From: Nitrobacter sp051535235
GTDB taxonomy: Bacteria; Pseudomonadota; Alphaproteobacteria; Rhizobiales; Xanthobacteraceae
Direction of reading: 5' to 3'
NCBI RefSeq assembly: GCF_051535235.1
Contig: NZ_JBPPLZ010000005.1
Span: 186,001 to 250,000, forward strand
Length of the DNA: 64,000 nt
Notes under the pieces: generated by a model
Told to the model about the DNA's origin: nothing
What the model saw: the letters and a program-made list of their open reading frames with translations, nothing else
Database searches by the model: none
Shown here: piece by piece, positions 36,290-44,688 of the stretch
How the letters are laid out: each line of letters starts with the position of its first letter
Numbering within the stretch: position 1 is the stretch's first letter
Program-made: the position numbers and the translations under genes

Positions 36290-37681
36290 TCAGGCCGACT
36301 TGCGGACGGCGTTGTCCATCAGCGTCTTGCCGAGCGACCAGATCGCGCCGGGAACCTGATGACTCGCGGCGATGACGCTGTCGAACGAGGTCTCGATCCA
36401 CTTGCAGTCTTCGTCGTTGATGATGAGCGGCGGCAGCAGCTTGATGGTATGGCTGCCATGACCGGAGACCTGGGTGAGGATCTTGTGATCCTTGAACAGC
36501 GGCACCGTGATGAGCTGACAGAACAGGCCCTTGTTGGCCGTCTCCAGCAGATTCCACGACGCCCGCAGCCGCAGTGATTTGGGCGGCCCGAACTCGATGC
36601 CGATCATCAACCCCTTGCCGCGCACCTCCTTGAGAAGTTCGTAACCCGGCACCATGCGGGACAGCGCCTGCCGCAGTTCGTCGCCGCGCCTGGCCGCATT
36701 CTCGATCAGCTTCTCGGCCTTCAGCACTTCAAGGGTCGCGATGCCGGCCGCCATCGCGAGATCGTTTTTGGCGAAGGTCGAGCCGTGCACCACGGCGCGA
36801 TCCATGCGGTTGAATATCTTGTCGAAGACATGCTTGCGGGTCAGCACCGCGCCGACCGGCACATGGCCGCCGGACAGGGCTTTGGCCAGCAGCACCATGT
36901 CGGGTTCGACGTTCCAGTGCTCGACGGCGAGAAAGCGTCCGGTACGGCCGATGCCGGTCTGAACTTCATCCGCCACGAACAGGGTGCCATATTTCCGACA
37001 CAGCGCGGCCGCTCCCGGCAGGAATTCGTCGCTCGGTATGTTGACGCCCTTGCCCTGGATCGGCTCGACGATGAAGGCTGCGACCCGCCGCGATGACAGC
37101 GCCTGCTCCAGCGCGGCCAGATCGTTGAAGGGAATGACCGCGCAGTCCGGGAGCAGAGGATCGAATCCGCCGCGGAAATTCTTGTCGTCGGTCAAAGACA
37201 GCGCGCCGTAGGTCAGCCCGTGATAGGCGTGATCGCAGTAAACGATGCCGGTCCGCCCGGTGGCGACACGCGCGAACTTGATTGCGGCCTCGACGCTTTC
37301 AGCCCCCGAATTCGCAAAAAAGACCTTGTCGAGGTAGGGAACATGCGCGAGCAGCCGCTCGGCCAGAACGCCGGCCAGCGTCGAGACATCCATCTGCACG
37401 AGATTCGGCAGGTCGCTGTCGAGGACGCTTTTGAGGGCATCCCGCAGCACGGGATGGTTCCGCCCAATCGCAAAAACGCCAAATCCGCTGAGTAGGTCAA
37501 GGTAACGGGCGCCGTCGCGATCAACCAGATATTGACCGTGACCGCTCTGGAAACCGACATCGTAGCCGATGGTTTTCAGAACTCTGACGAGCTGTTCATT
37601 GAGGTGGCGGACATGCATCGCGCTGCGCTGCGCCTGCCGTTCCACAAACATCTCGGAAACGTCTAGATTTGGATATAGCAT
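36290..37681 (-). CDS. hpnO: hopanoid biosynthesis aminotransferase HpnO
   Basis: HpnO aminates a bacteriohopane intermediate to aminobacteriohopanetriol. The 463-residue class III aminotransferase shows GFGVFAIGRNHPVLRDALKS, NSGAESVEAAIKFARVATGR, YHGLTYGALSLTDDKNFRGG, VEPIQGKGVNIPSDEFLPG, FVADEVQTGIGRTGRFLAVE and the PLP lysine segment LLAKALSGGHVPVGAVL. The acetylornithine aminotransferase fold is shared, but the N-terminus and hopanoid neighbours mark HpnO. ATG 37681 was used; ATG 37651 (MFVERQ) is possible. It reads away from hpnN with a DUF2147 gene between them. Confidence 0.92.
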   Translation of the reverse strand: MLYPNLDVSEMFVERQAQRSAMHVRHLNEQLVRVLKTIGYDVGFQSGHGQYLVDRDGARYLDLLSGFGVFAIGRNHPVLRDALKSVLDSDLPNLVQMDVSTLAGVLAERLLAHVPYLDKVFFANSGAESVEAAIKFARVATGRTGIVYCDHAYHGLTYGALSLTDDKNFRGGFDPLLPDCAVIPFNDLAALEQALSSRRVAAFIVEPIQGKGVNIPSDEFLPGAAALCRKYGTLFVADEVQTGIGRTGRFLAVEHWNVEPDMVLLAKALSGGHVPVGAVLTRKHVFDKIFNRMDRAVVHGSTFAKNDLAMAAGIATLEVLKAEKLIENAARRGDELRQALSRMVPGYELLKEVRGKGLMIGIEFGPPKSLRLRASWNLLETANKGLFCQLITVPLFKDHKILTQVSGHGSHTIKLLPPLIINDEDCKWIETSFDSVIAASHQVPGAIWSLGKTLMDNAVRKSA

Positions 37682-37811
37682 CCGCTACATAGTTCGGTTG
37701 ATGGCGGTTTCGTCAACTGAAAAACATGAATCCGACAATTTGACTTTTCAACTGATCCCCGGCCCACTTAAGCACAGGCTTGAAGATATGTTTCAGCGCC
37801 CAGGACATACC

Positions 37812-38498
37812 ATGCGTACTTTAAATTATTGCAGAATTCTCGCCACTACCTCTCTCGTCGCAGCGGCGCTGGTGACAGCGGGATTCGGACCAGCCGGAGC
37901 AGCCGATCCGACCGGCGACTGGCGCGTTGCCGACGGCGTCGCCAACATTCGCGTCGCCGAGTGCAACGGAGCGATGTGGGGGGTCGTTGCCTGGGAGAAA
38001 CAGCCCGGCGGCGTCGACCAGAACAATCCGGACGTCGCGAAAAGGAGCCGGCCCACGCTCGGAATGCCAATTCTTCTGGATATGAAAAAGAAGAAGCCCG
38101 AGAAGGAGGAGTGGGACGGTCAGGTTTATAATGCCAAGGACGGCAAACTTTACGAGTCCTCGATCAAGCTTGCATCGCCCGATCAACTCGAGATTGAAGG
38201 CTGCGTGCTCGGTTTCCTGTGCGGCGGCGAAACCTGGACTCGCGTATCCGGCCCGATTCCCAGCAGTCCGTCCAACAATCCCGCCGGTCCCGCCAATCCT
38301 TCCGCAAGCAGCACTGCCAAGGGCGCGCCGAAAGCAGGCATGGCGAAGAGCTCGCCGCCGAAGGCCCAGGCCAGGACCACCGGTCAAAAGACAACGACGG
38401 CCGCTACGACGACCGCCACCTCGCCGGCCGATCCCGTGGGCGATATCTGTCTACTTCCCGACATCGCGGGGGCGGCCCATGAGCGCGGGCTGAAATAG
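37812..38498 (+). CDS. exported DUF2147 protein with an unusual tail into hpnN
   Basis: The 228-residue product begins with a signal peptide (YCRILATTSLVAAALVTAGF, cut near AAADP) and a DUF2147 domain (PTGDWRVADGVANIRVAECN, LYESSIKLASPDQLEIEGCV). From about residue 140 a Ser/Pro/Ala/Thr-rich tail follows, and the last 16 residues (VGDICLLPDIAGAAHE...) are encoded antisense to the hpnN end; 48 bases overlap. The tail suggests the original stop was lost. ATG 37812 was chosen over 37788 for the signal. Function unknown. Confidence 0.85.
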   Translation: MRTLNYCRILATTSLVAAALVTAGFGPAGAADPTGDWRVADGVANIRVAECNGAMWGVVAWEKQPGGVDQNNPDVAKRSRPTLGMPILLDMKKKKPEKEEWDGQVYNAKDGKLYESSIKLASPDQLEIEGCVLGFLCGGETWTRVSGPIPSSPSNNPAGPANPSASSTAKGAPKAGMAKSSPPKAQARTTGQKTTTAATTTATSPADPVGDICLLPDIAGAAHERGLK

Positions 38499-41036
38499 TA
38501 GCACTGCTGCGAGCGTCGTGACGAGCGACAGCGCCAGCAGCTTGCCCATGCTCGCCGTGCCCGGATGGCTCGACAGCCACAGGCTGCCGAACGCGGTCGC
38601 GGTGGTCAGCGCGCTGAAAAAGATCGCCCGCGTCAGGCTCGATTGCAGCAGGTTGGTCCTGCCGGAACGCCAGGCGGTGACGTAGTATATCTTGAACGCC
38701 ACGCCGACGCCGAGCAGCAGCGGCAGCGCGACGATGTTGGCGAAGTTGAGCGGAAGCCCGATCAGGACGCAGATCTCCAGCGTCACCGCCCCTGCGACCA
38801 GCAGCGGCACCAGCGTCAGCAACACGTCGGTGATTCGGCGCAGGGCCAGCCAGAGCAGGATGCTGATCGAGATCAGCGCCCACAGCCCGGCCTCGATAAA
38901 TGCCTTTACGATGGTGTCGCCGGATTTGAGAATCGATACCGGTCCGCCGATCGCGGTCGGCTCGGCGGCGAGCACGGCGCTGGCAAACTTGCGCAGCGTA
39001 TCATTGTTATCCGGATCGCCGCGCGGCAACGCTTCGACACGCATGACGCCGTCGCTCTTCCAGAGCTTCACGAAATCCGGCGGCAGGGATTTCAGGCTGA
39101 TGGGTTCGGCCTTCAATGAGTTGCGGATCTGCTCGAACATCAGTTTGAGCGGTTCGACGAACATGGCTTGAACTTTTTCGCGCGTCGCCTCGTTCGACTC
39201 GGCCAACCGGGTGAGATCGTCGGCCAGCCGCTTCGCGGCCGCAGCGCCCGGCCCCTGATTGCTGCCGGCGGCCTTGCGCAGGCTGTCGGCGGCCTCCTTC
39301 AGCGCGCTGACATTCTCCTCGTCGGAGGGCGGCGGGTCGATCGAATCCGGATTGAGCGCGGGACCGAGAACCTTGGCGCCCTGCGCGATCAGCTTGAGCT
39401 TCTCCGGCTGGTCGGCCGGGACAAAGCTGTCGAGACCTCTCGTGCGTGCGACTTCAGGCACCTTGGCGAGCCGGGCCTCGACCTGCTTTGCCTCCTGCTC
39501 TGACTTGACCATCACGTTGATGGCGTTCGCGCCGGTCTCCGGATCTTTCCGCAAATCCAGATACGTCGCGATCGATTCGACTTTCGCGCTCCTCAGGTGA
39601 ATCGGATTGAAATCGAACCGCAGGAAGTAGAGCGCGGGTGATCCGAGAATCACGACCGCGAGCGTACCGACGATGATCGCCACGCGATGCTTTTCGAGAA
39701 AATGATCGAGCGGCGCCAGAAACGCGTAGCCGACCGGATCTTTCTCACCAGGCGGATTCAGAAGACGCAGCAACGCCGGGAGCACGGTGATGCTTGCGAG
39801 AAAGGCGACCAGCATGCCGACGCCGGCGATCTTGCCGAGTTCCGAAACACCCTTGTAATCGGTCGGCAGGAACGACAGAAAGCCCGCCGCGGTCGCCATC
39901 GCCGCCAGCGACAGCGGCACCGCCGAACGCTTCGCCGCTATCAGCAGCGCGGCGTCCAGATCGTCGGTCTTGAAGCGTTCGGAGCGGTAGCGGACGCTGT
40001 ACTGGATGCCGAAATCGACGCCCAGTCCGACAAACAGAACGGCGAACGCGATCGACAGAAGATTGAGCGATGTCACCATCATGAGGCCGAGCGCCGTCGT
40101 GATCGCGAGGCCAATGAACAGCGTCACGAACACCGCGAAGATGATCTTCGGCGAGCGCAGCGCCAGCCAGAGAATCACCAGCACCACCAGCACCGTGCCG
40201 ATGCCGTTGACGACCGCGCCCTCCTGCACGGTGGCGAATTCCTCGTTGGCGATGGGAACCGGCCCGGTCAGGCGGACGCGGGCGTCGAACTTGCCGGCGA
40301 GATCCAGATCCGTGGCGGCTTGACGGATCGCGTCGGTGGCATCCTTGCCGGGTTCCAGCGCGTTGAAATCGAGGTACGGCTTGACCTGGATCAGCGTGCG
40401 GCGATCGGAATCGGTCAGTGGCTTGTCGCTGGCCAGTTCACGCCAGGAAAAAGTGCCCTTCCCTTTGGTCAGGACGTCCTCGATGCTCTGGGCGATCTCC
40501 GAGAACGGTCGCGCCGTGCTGTCCAGCGCGAACTGACCCCGCTTCAGGCCCACGAGCGCCGTTTCGAGCGCCCCTGTCAGCCCGCGCAGACTCGGATCGC
40601 CGGCCATGATCTCAACAAGCGGCGCGGCCTCGCTGAATTGACCGGTGATCTGCCTGACCTCGTCGGTCGGCAGGAAAAGCAGGCCGTTTCGTTCAAAAAA
40701 CGGACCGCCGCCGAGTTGCTGAACGGCTTCGAAATGATTGTGGTCGCTGGCGAGCTTCGCCGTCAGCATGGCGCCGGCTGCCCCCGCAAACTCGGCAGTC
40801 GGGGCCTCCACGACCGCAAGGATCAGCCTTTCCTGGTCGAAGGCCTTCTCAAAAGCGATGTCGCGTTGCCGCCAATCGAGGTTGGGCGAGATCAACCTAT
40901 TGATATCAGTATTGATTTCAAAATTTCTCGCGGTATAAAAGACCGCTCCGGCCGCCAGCACGATCGCGATCAAAGCGGTAGCCAGGGCAAATCGTATACA
41001 AGTCTTAACGATTGAAACAACAATACCTGTCAGCAC
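38451..41036 (-). CDS. hpnN: hopanoid transporter HpnN (RND/MMPL family)
   Basis: HpnN moves hopanoids from inner to outer membrane. The 861-residue protein begins with a membrane helix (FALATALIAIVLAAGAVFYT), then a periplasmic loop, a helix block with VVLVILWLALRSPKIIFAVF, a conserved VDFGIQYSVRYRSERF, a second large loop (about 460-680) and a second block containing FYLRFDFNP and LLLGVGVAFKIYYV. Twelve helices in two halves fit the RND fold. GTG 41036 is the start. Its 3' end is overlapped by the convergent DUF2147 gene. Confidence 0.94.
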   Translation of the reverse strand: MLTGIVVSIVKTCIRFALATALIAIVLAAGAVFYTARNFEINTDINRLISPNLDWRQRDIAFEKAFDQERLILAVVEAPTAEFAGAAGAMLTAKLASDHNHFEAVQQLGGGPFFERNGLLFLPTDEVRQITGQFSEAAPLVEIMAGDPSLRGLTGALETALVGLKRGQFALDSTARPFSEIAQSIEDVLTKGKGTFSWRELASDKPLTDSDRRTLIQVKPYLDFNALEPGKDATDAIRQAATDLDLAGKFDARVRLTGPVPIANEEFATVQEGAVVNGIGTVLVVLVILWLALRSPKIIFAVFVTLFIGLAITTALGLMMVTSLNLLSIAFAVLFVGLGVDFGIQYSVRYRSERFKTDDLDAALLIAAKRSAVPLSLAAMATAAGFLSFLPTDYKGVSELGKIAGVGMLVAFLASITVLPALLRLLNPPGEKDPVGYAFLAPLDHFLEKHRVAIIVGTLAVVILGSPALYFLRFDFNPIHLRSAKVESIATYLDLRKDPETGANAINVMVKSEQEAKQVEARLAKVPEVARTRGLDSFVPADQPEKLKLIAQGAKVLGPALNPDSIDPPPSDEENVSALKEAADSLRKAAGSNQGPGAAAAKRLADDLTRLAESNEATREKVQAMFVEPLKLMFEQIRNSLKAEPISLKSLPPDFVKLWKSDGVMRVEALPRGDPDNNDTLRKFASAVLAAEPTAIGGPVSILKSGDTIVKAFIEAGLWALISISILLWLALRRITDVLLTLVPLLVAGAVTLEICVLIGLPLNFANIVALPLLLGVGVAFKIYYVTAWRSGRTNLLQSSLTRAIFFSALTTATAFGSLWLSSHPGTASMGKLLALSLVTTLAAVLLFQPALMGRPRDVGK

Positions 41037-41481
41037 GTTCTTTCTTTCTGCTACCGCAATACGTAAAAGGCACGGAATTCCGGTCCGATTCTTCCGCCTG
41101 ATCTAGTGGTTTTGTACCCTGTTGTCTTCAGAAGCTTGGACAAAGTGGCCACGGTTGATTGGGGAATGATTGCCGGAGGATTCGGCTTTCGGTCGGTCGC
41201 CTTGATATAAGGCCGCCGGGTGGATGACAAAGTGACGAACGGGTGAGGCTTCGAAGCCGAGGCTGTATCATAATACCGGAATTGGCTTTCCGGCACGGAT
41301 GCAGCGGCCAAACGTCAGCTTTGGGGCTTTTTTGCCCGGATTCATGCCCCTGTAAGTCATAGCGAGTTCCCGGGACACGCCCGTTAGATTAAACACCTGT
41401 GACTTTTCTTGAAGACAAGTGTGATTTTAAGAAGAAAACGATCGGACTATATGGAGCTGGGTATAATGCATAAGGTGCAAA
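41037..41481. other. divergent promoter region between hpnN and ispH
   Basis: These 445 bases separate two divergent hopanoid genes and hold no convincing gene (an 86-codon minus-strand frame at 41051-41311 has no recognisable product). I saw no LexA or EcfG sequence. The region is richer in A+T than the genes around it and should carry both promoters. Confidence 0.6.
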
Positions 41482-42426
41482 TTGACTGACGTTCGCCCAA
41501 TTGAAATTCTTCTGGCTCAGCCGCGCGGATTCTGCGCGGGGGTGGTGCGCGCGATCGAGATCGTAGAGCGCGCTCTGGAGAAGTACGGAGCGCCGGTATA
41601 CGTCCGCCACGAGATCGTTCACAACAAGTACGTCGTTGAAGGCCTGAAGAACAAGGGCGCGATCTTCGTTGAGGACCTGTCCGAGGTTCCGCCGAAAGCC
41701 GTCACCGTGTTCAGCGCTCACGGCGTCGCGCGCAGCGTGGAAGAAGAGGCCGCCACGCGCGGTTTGCCGGTGCTCAATGCCACCTGCCCGCTCGTCAGCA
41801 AGGTCCACAACCAGGGCAAGCGCTACGTATCAAAGGGACGGACGCTGATTTTGATCGGCCACGCCGGCCATCCCGAGGTCGAGGGAACCATGGGACAGGT
41901 TCCCGGCCCGGTTCTGCTGGTTCAGGACGTCGATGACGTTGCAGCCTTGACGTTGCCCGCAGACACCCCGGTCGCCTATATCACGCAAACGACGCTCAGC
42001 GTCGACGACACCAAGGACATCATCCTCGCGCTCCAGCAGCGTTTTACGGATATCCAGGGCCCTGACACACGGGATATCTGCTATGCAACGCAGAACCGGC
42101 AATCTGCGGTCAGAGATCTCAGCAAGCTGGTAGATGTCATCCTTGTCGTCGGAGCAACCAATAGTTCAAATTCTAATCGGTTGCGCGAAATCGGCACCGA
42201 AGTCGGCGTTGCGAGTTATCTCATCTCCGACGGAAGCGAACTCAACGCGGAGTGGGTGAAGGACGCGAAAACCGTGGGCATCACCGCCGGCGCATCGGCG
42301 CCGGAAGTGCTTGTCGATGACGTCATCGAGGCCTTGAGGCGCATAGGGCCGGTGGCTGTGTCGGTGCTGCCGGGGCGCGAAGAAAACATCGAATTCCGGC
42401 TTCCATCCGAACTCACCTCAGCCTGA
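41482..42426 (+). CDS. ispH: 4-hydroxy-3-methylbut-2-enyl diphosphate reductase
   Basis: IspH makes IPP and DMAPP in the last step of the MEP pathway. The 314-residue [4Fe-4S] enzyme has its three cluster cysteines in QPRGFCAGVVRAIEIVE, VLNATCPLVSKVH and TRDICYATQNRQ, plus SAHGVARSV, IGHAGHPEVEGTMGQ, VVGATNSSNSNRLREI and GITAGASAPEVLV. The start is TTG 41482; there is no upstream in-frame ATG before a stop. It lies 45 bases before hpnH, so precursor supply and hopanoid modification are coupled; a second ispH elsewhere cannot be excluded. Confidence 0.96.
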   Translation: MTDVRPIEILLAQPRGFCAGVVRAIEIVERALEKYGAPVYVRHEIVHNKYVVEGLKNKGAIFVEDLSEVPPKAVTVFSAHGVARSVEEEAATRGLPVLNATCPLVSKVHNQGKRYVSKGRTLILIGHAGHPEVEGTMGQVPGPVLLVQDVDDVAALTLPADTPVAYITQTTLSVDDTKDIILALQQRFTDIQGPDTRDICYATQNRQSAVRDLSKLVDVILVVGATNSSNSNRLREIGTEVGVASYLISDGSELNAEWVKDAKTVGITAGASAPEVLVDDVIEALRRIGPVAVSVLPGREENIEFRLPSELTSA

Positions 42427-42471
42427 TCCCTTTCAAATTTCAGACTGGTAACTCCAGAAAGAACACTTGTG

Positions 42472-43641
42472 ATGGCAATACCGTTTTTTAAGGAACTGAA
42501 GATCGGCGGTTATCTGATCAAGCAGAAGCTGATGGGCCGCAAGCGCTATCCACTGGTGCTGATGCTCGAGCCGCTGTTTCGCTGCAATCTCGCCTGCGCC
42601 GGATGCGGCAAGATCGACTATCCCGATGCGATCCTCAACCGTCGCATGACCGCTCAGGAATGCTGGGACGCGGCCGAGGAATGCGGCGCGCCGATGGTGG
42701 CCATTCCCGGCGGCGAGCCGTTGATCCATAAGGAGATCGGCGAGATCGTGCGCGGACTTGTCGCGCGCAAGAAGTTCGTCTCGCTCTGCACCAACGCGCT
42801 GCTGCTGGAGAAAAAGCTCGATCTGTTCGAGCCTTCCCCGTACCTGTTCTTCTCGGTCCATCTCGATGGCCTGCGCGAGCATCACGACAAGTCGGTGTGT
42901 CAGGATGGCGTGTTCGACCGCGCGGTCTCCGCCATCAAGGCGGCGAAGGCGAAAGGCTTTACCGTCAACGTGAACGCCACGATCTTCGACAATTATCCAG
43001 CCGAAGAGATCGCAAAATTCCTCGACTTCACGGCCGAGCTTGGCGTCGGCGTCTCGATGTCGCCAGGCTACGCCTACGAACGCGCGCCCGATCAGGAGCA
43101 CTTCCTGAACCGCACCAAGACCAAGACGCTGTTCCGCGACGTCTTCGCGCGCGGCAAGGGCAAGAAGTGGAACTTCATGCACTCCGGCCTGTTCCTCGAC
43201 TTTCTCGCCGGCAATCAGGAATATCACTGCACACCGTGGGGGATGCCCGCGCGCAACATCTTCGGCTGGCAGAAACCCTGCTATCTGCTCGGCGAGGGCT
43301 ACACCAAGACCTTCAAGGAATTGATGGAGACCACCGACTGGGACAGCTACGGCACCGGCAAGTACGAAAAGTGCGCCAACTGCATGGCGCATTGCGGTTA
43401 TGAGCCGACCGCGGCCACAGCGGCGCTGAACAATCCGATCAAGACGATGTGGGTGGCACTGCGTGGGGTCCGGACCACGGGTCCCATGGCGCCCGAGATC
43501 GATCTTACCAAGCAGCGTCCGGCGCAGTACATCTTTGCCGAGCAGGTGCAGAAGAAGCTGTCGGAGATCCGCAAGGACGAAGCGGCGGCCGCCGCCGCCA
43601 AACAAGCGGCCAAGGAGCAGAAGGCTTCCACCGCGGCCTAG
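42472..43641 (+). CDS. hpnH: hopanoid radical SAM enzyme HpnH (adenosylhopane synthase)
   Basis: HpnH adds the 5-deoxyadenosyl group to diploptene, giving adenosylhopane. The 389-residue radical SAM enzyme shows MLEPLFRCNLACAGCGKIDY, with the CxxxCxxC iron-sulfur motif, AIPGGEPLIHKEIGEIVRGL, FFSVHLDGLREHHDKSV, VNVNATIFDNYPAEEIAKFL and a C-terminal Cys-rich region NCMAHCGYEP. ATG 42472 follows GTG 42469. The tail is Ala/Lys rich. It follows ispH on the same strand; its partner HpnG is encoded convergently beyond three repeats. Confidence 0.97.
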   Translation: MAIPFFKELKIGGYLIKQKLMGRKRYPLVLMLEPLFRCNLACAGCGKIDYPDAILNRRMTAQECWDAAEECGAPMVAIPGGEPLIHKEIGEIVRGLVARKKFVSLCTNALLLEKKLDLFEPSPYLFFSVHLDGLREHHDKSVCQDGVFDRAVSAIKAAKAKGFTVNVNATIFDNYPAEEIAKFLDFTAELGVGVSMSPGYAYERAPDQEHFLNRTKTKTLFRDVFARGKGKKWNFMHSGLFLDFLAGNQEYHCTPWGMPARNIFGWQKPCYLLGEGYTKTFKELMETTDWDSYGTGKYEKCANCMAHCGYEPTAATAALNNPIKTMWVALRGVRTTGPMAPEIDLTKQRPAQYIFAEQVQKKLSEIRKDEAAAAAAKQAAKEQKASTAA

Positions 43642-43678
43642 AACGTTTCACGTTTTGACAGAAACGCAGTGACTTGAC

Positions 43679-43749
43679 GTCATTGCGAGCGAAGCGAAGC
43701 AATCCAGCCTTCTTCTGGATTGCTTCGGCGCGATGCGCCTCGCAATGAC
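43679..43749. repeat. palindromic repeat after hpnH (gtcattgcgag ends)
   Basis: The arms gtcattgcgag (43679-43689) and ctcgcaatgac (43739-43749) are perfect inverted copies, and inside gcaatccag / ctggattgc pair as well. This element class is very widespread in Bradyrhizobium and Rhodopseudomonas intergenic DNA. Confidence 0.85.
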
Positions 43750-43789
43750 AGCACTTGATCCCATGTAACGATGAATGGCTATAGCTTAT

Positions 43790-43859
43790 TGATTCTTCAC
43801 GCGCGAACCGGATTCCATCTTCGGGTGAAGCCCGAAGGACATGCTTCGCTCGAAAACGC
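43790..43859. repeat. second copy of the cgcgaaccgg ... gaaaacgc repeat
   Basis: The segment gattcttcacgcgcgaaccgg to ttcgctcgaaaacgc matches the element at 2682-2730, with an internal ttcgggtgaagcccgaa hairpin inserted. A shorter relative occurs at 63455-63502. Confidence 0.75.
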
Positions 43860-43870
43860 CATAGACGTGG

Positions 43871-43893
43871 ATGCCCGGCATAAAGCCGGGCAT
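43871..43893. repeat. atgcccggc / gccgggcat hairpin
   Basis: A perfect 9-bp stem with a 5-base loop, the same element as at 9527-9549 ahead of pcp. The 312-base gap 43642-43953 between hpnH and the convergent hpnG holds only the three repeats. Confidence 0.8.
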
Positions 43894-43953
43894 GACGGGT
43901 TGCTCCAAACGAAACCTGCTCTAGAATCGTAGTCTTGCGAATCCGCAGCGCCG

Positions 43954-44688
43954 TCAAATGTCCGCCGGGACGAGGCTCCCGCCCCCCAGCAGAAAGCCGC
44001 GGCAGCCGCGCAGGGAGCGCAGCGCCCGATTGAAATCCATTCCGGTGGACACCAGCGCCCGCAAGGTCAACGGATTCCGTGCAAGGCCACCGATCACCTT
44101 CTTCAGGTCGATGTTGCCGTTCGGCTTGATGGCGCTGCGGGCAATCGCCGGCAGCGCGCGCGTCGCCGGATCGCTGATCACGCGCAGTGCGGCAAAGGGA
44201 AGACCCGCTTTCGTGGCATAGGCGGCTGCGATATGGCTTTCCATGTCGACCGCAGAGGCGCCGGTCTCGGCATGGAGCGCCGCCTTGCCAGCCTGTCCCA
44301 CCACGACCTGTTCGACGCCGGCAAGCCCGGCGCGCACCACTTTCTGACCGCCAAGGCCGGAGCCATCAATCAGTTCCTCGCTGAGGGCGAGGCCAGCCTC
44401 CCAGCGCGAGACACCGTCCACGACGTCGGTGGCGACCACGACATCTCCGGACTCCAGGGACGGACAGAGCCCGCCGGCGACACCGAAGCTGATGACGCCG
44501 CGAACTGTGGCCGGATCGAAGCTCGCGAGAAGCGTGCGCAACTGCCGGGGATTGCTGCTGCTGCAAATGACAGTCATGCCCGGCCCCGCGGCAATGCGGG
44601 CTTCCTGAACCAGACCGGTCACGATCAATACCGGCCGCGGGTCAAAGCCATCACCCGCGGATATGTCGGTCGCCGCCCCCAAATTCAC
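43954..44688 (-). CDS. hpnG: hopanoid nucleoside phosphorylase HpnG
   Basis: HpnG removes adenine from adenosylhopane, giving the ribosyl intermediate. The 244-residue product is a purine nucleoside phosphorylase relative: VLIVTGLVQEARIAAGPG, ISFGVAGGLCPSLESGDVVV, ASAVDMESHIAAAYATKAGL (the ribose-binding MES motif) and FAALRVISDPATRALP. GTG 44688 overlaps the shc stop by four bases, so it ends the hpnC-D-E-shc-hpnG operon. It is shorter than bacterial MTA/SAH nucleosidases but matches HpnG. Confidence 0.93.
   Translation of the reverse strand: MNLGAATDISAGDGFDPRPVLIVTGLVQEARIAAGPGMTVICSSSNPRQLRTLLASFDPATVRGVISFGVAGGLCPSLESGDVVVATDVVDGVSRWEAGLALSEELIDGSGLGGQKVVRAGLAGVEQVVVGQAGKAALHAETGASAVDMESHIAAAYATKAGLPFAALRVISDPATRALPAIARSAIKPNGNIDLKKVIGGLARNPLTLRALVSTGMDFNRALRSLRGCRGFLLGGGSLVPADI

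Noticed and set aside
39687..41015. 442-codon plus-strand frame opposite hpnN
   Set aside because: Shadow of hpnN, with no membrane or domain pattern.
41051..41311. 86-codon minus-strand frame between hpnN and ispH
   Set aside because: No ribosome site, family or conserved pattern; likely chance frame in a promoter region.
43642..43953. possible CRISPR array from closely spaced repeats
   Set aside because: The three elements differ from each other and are palindromes without regular repeat-spacer units.
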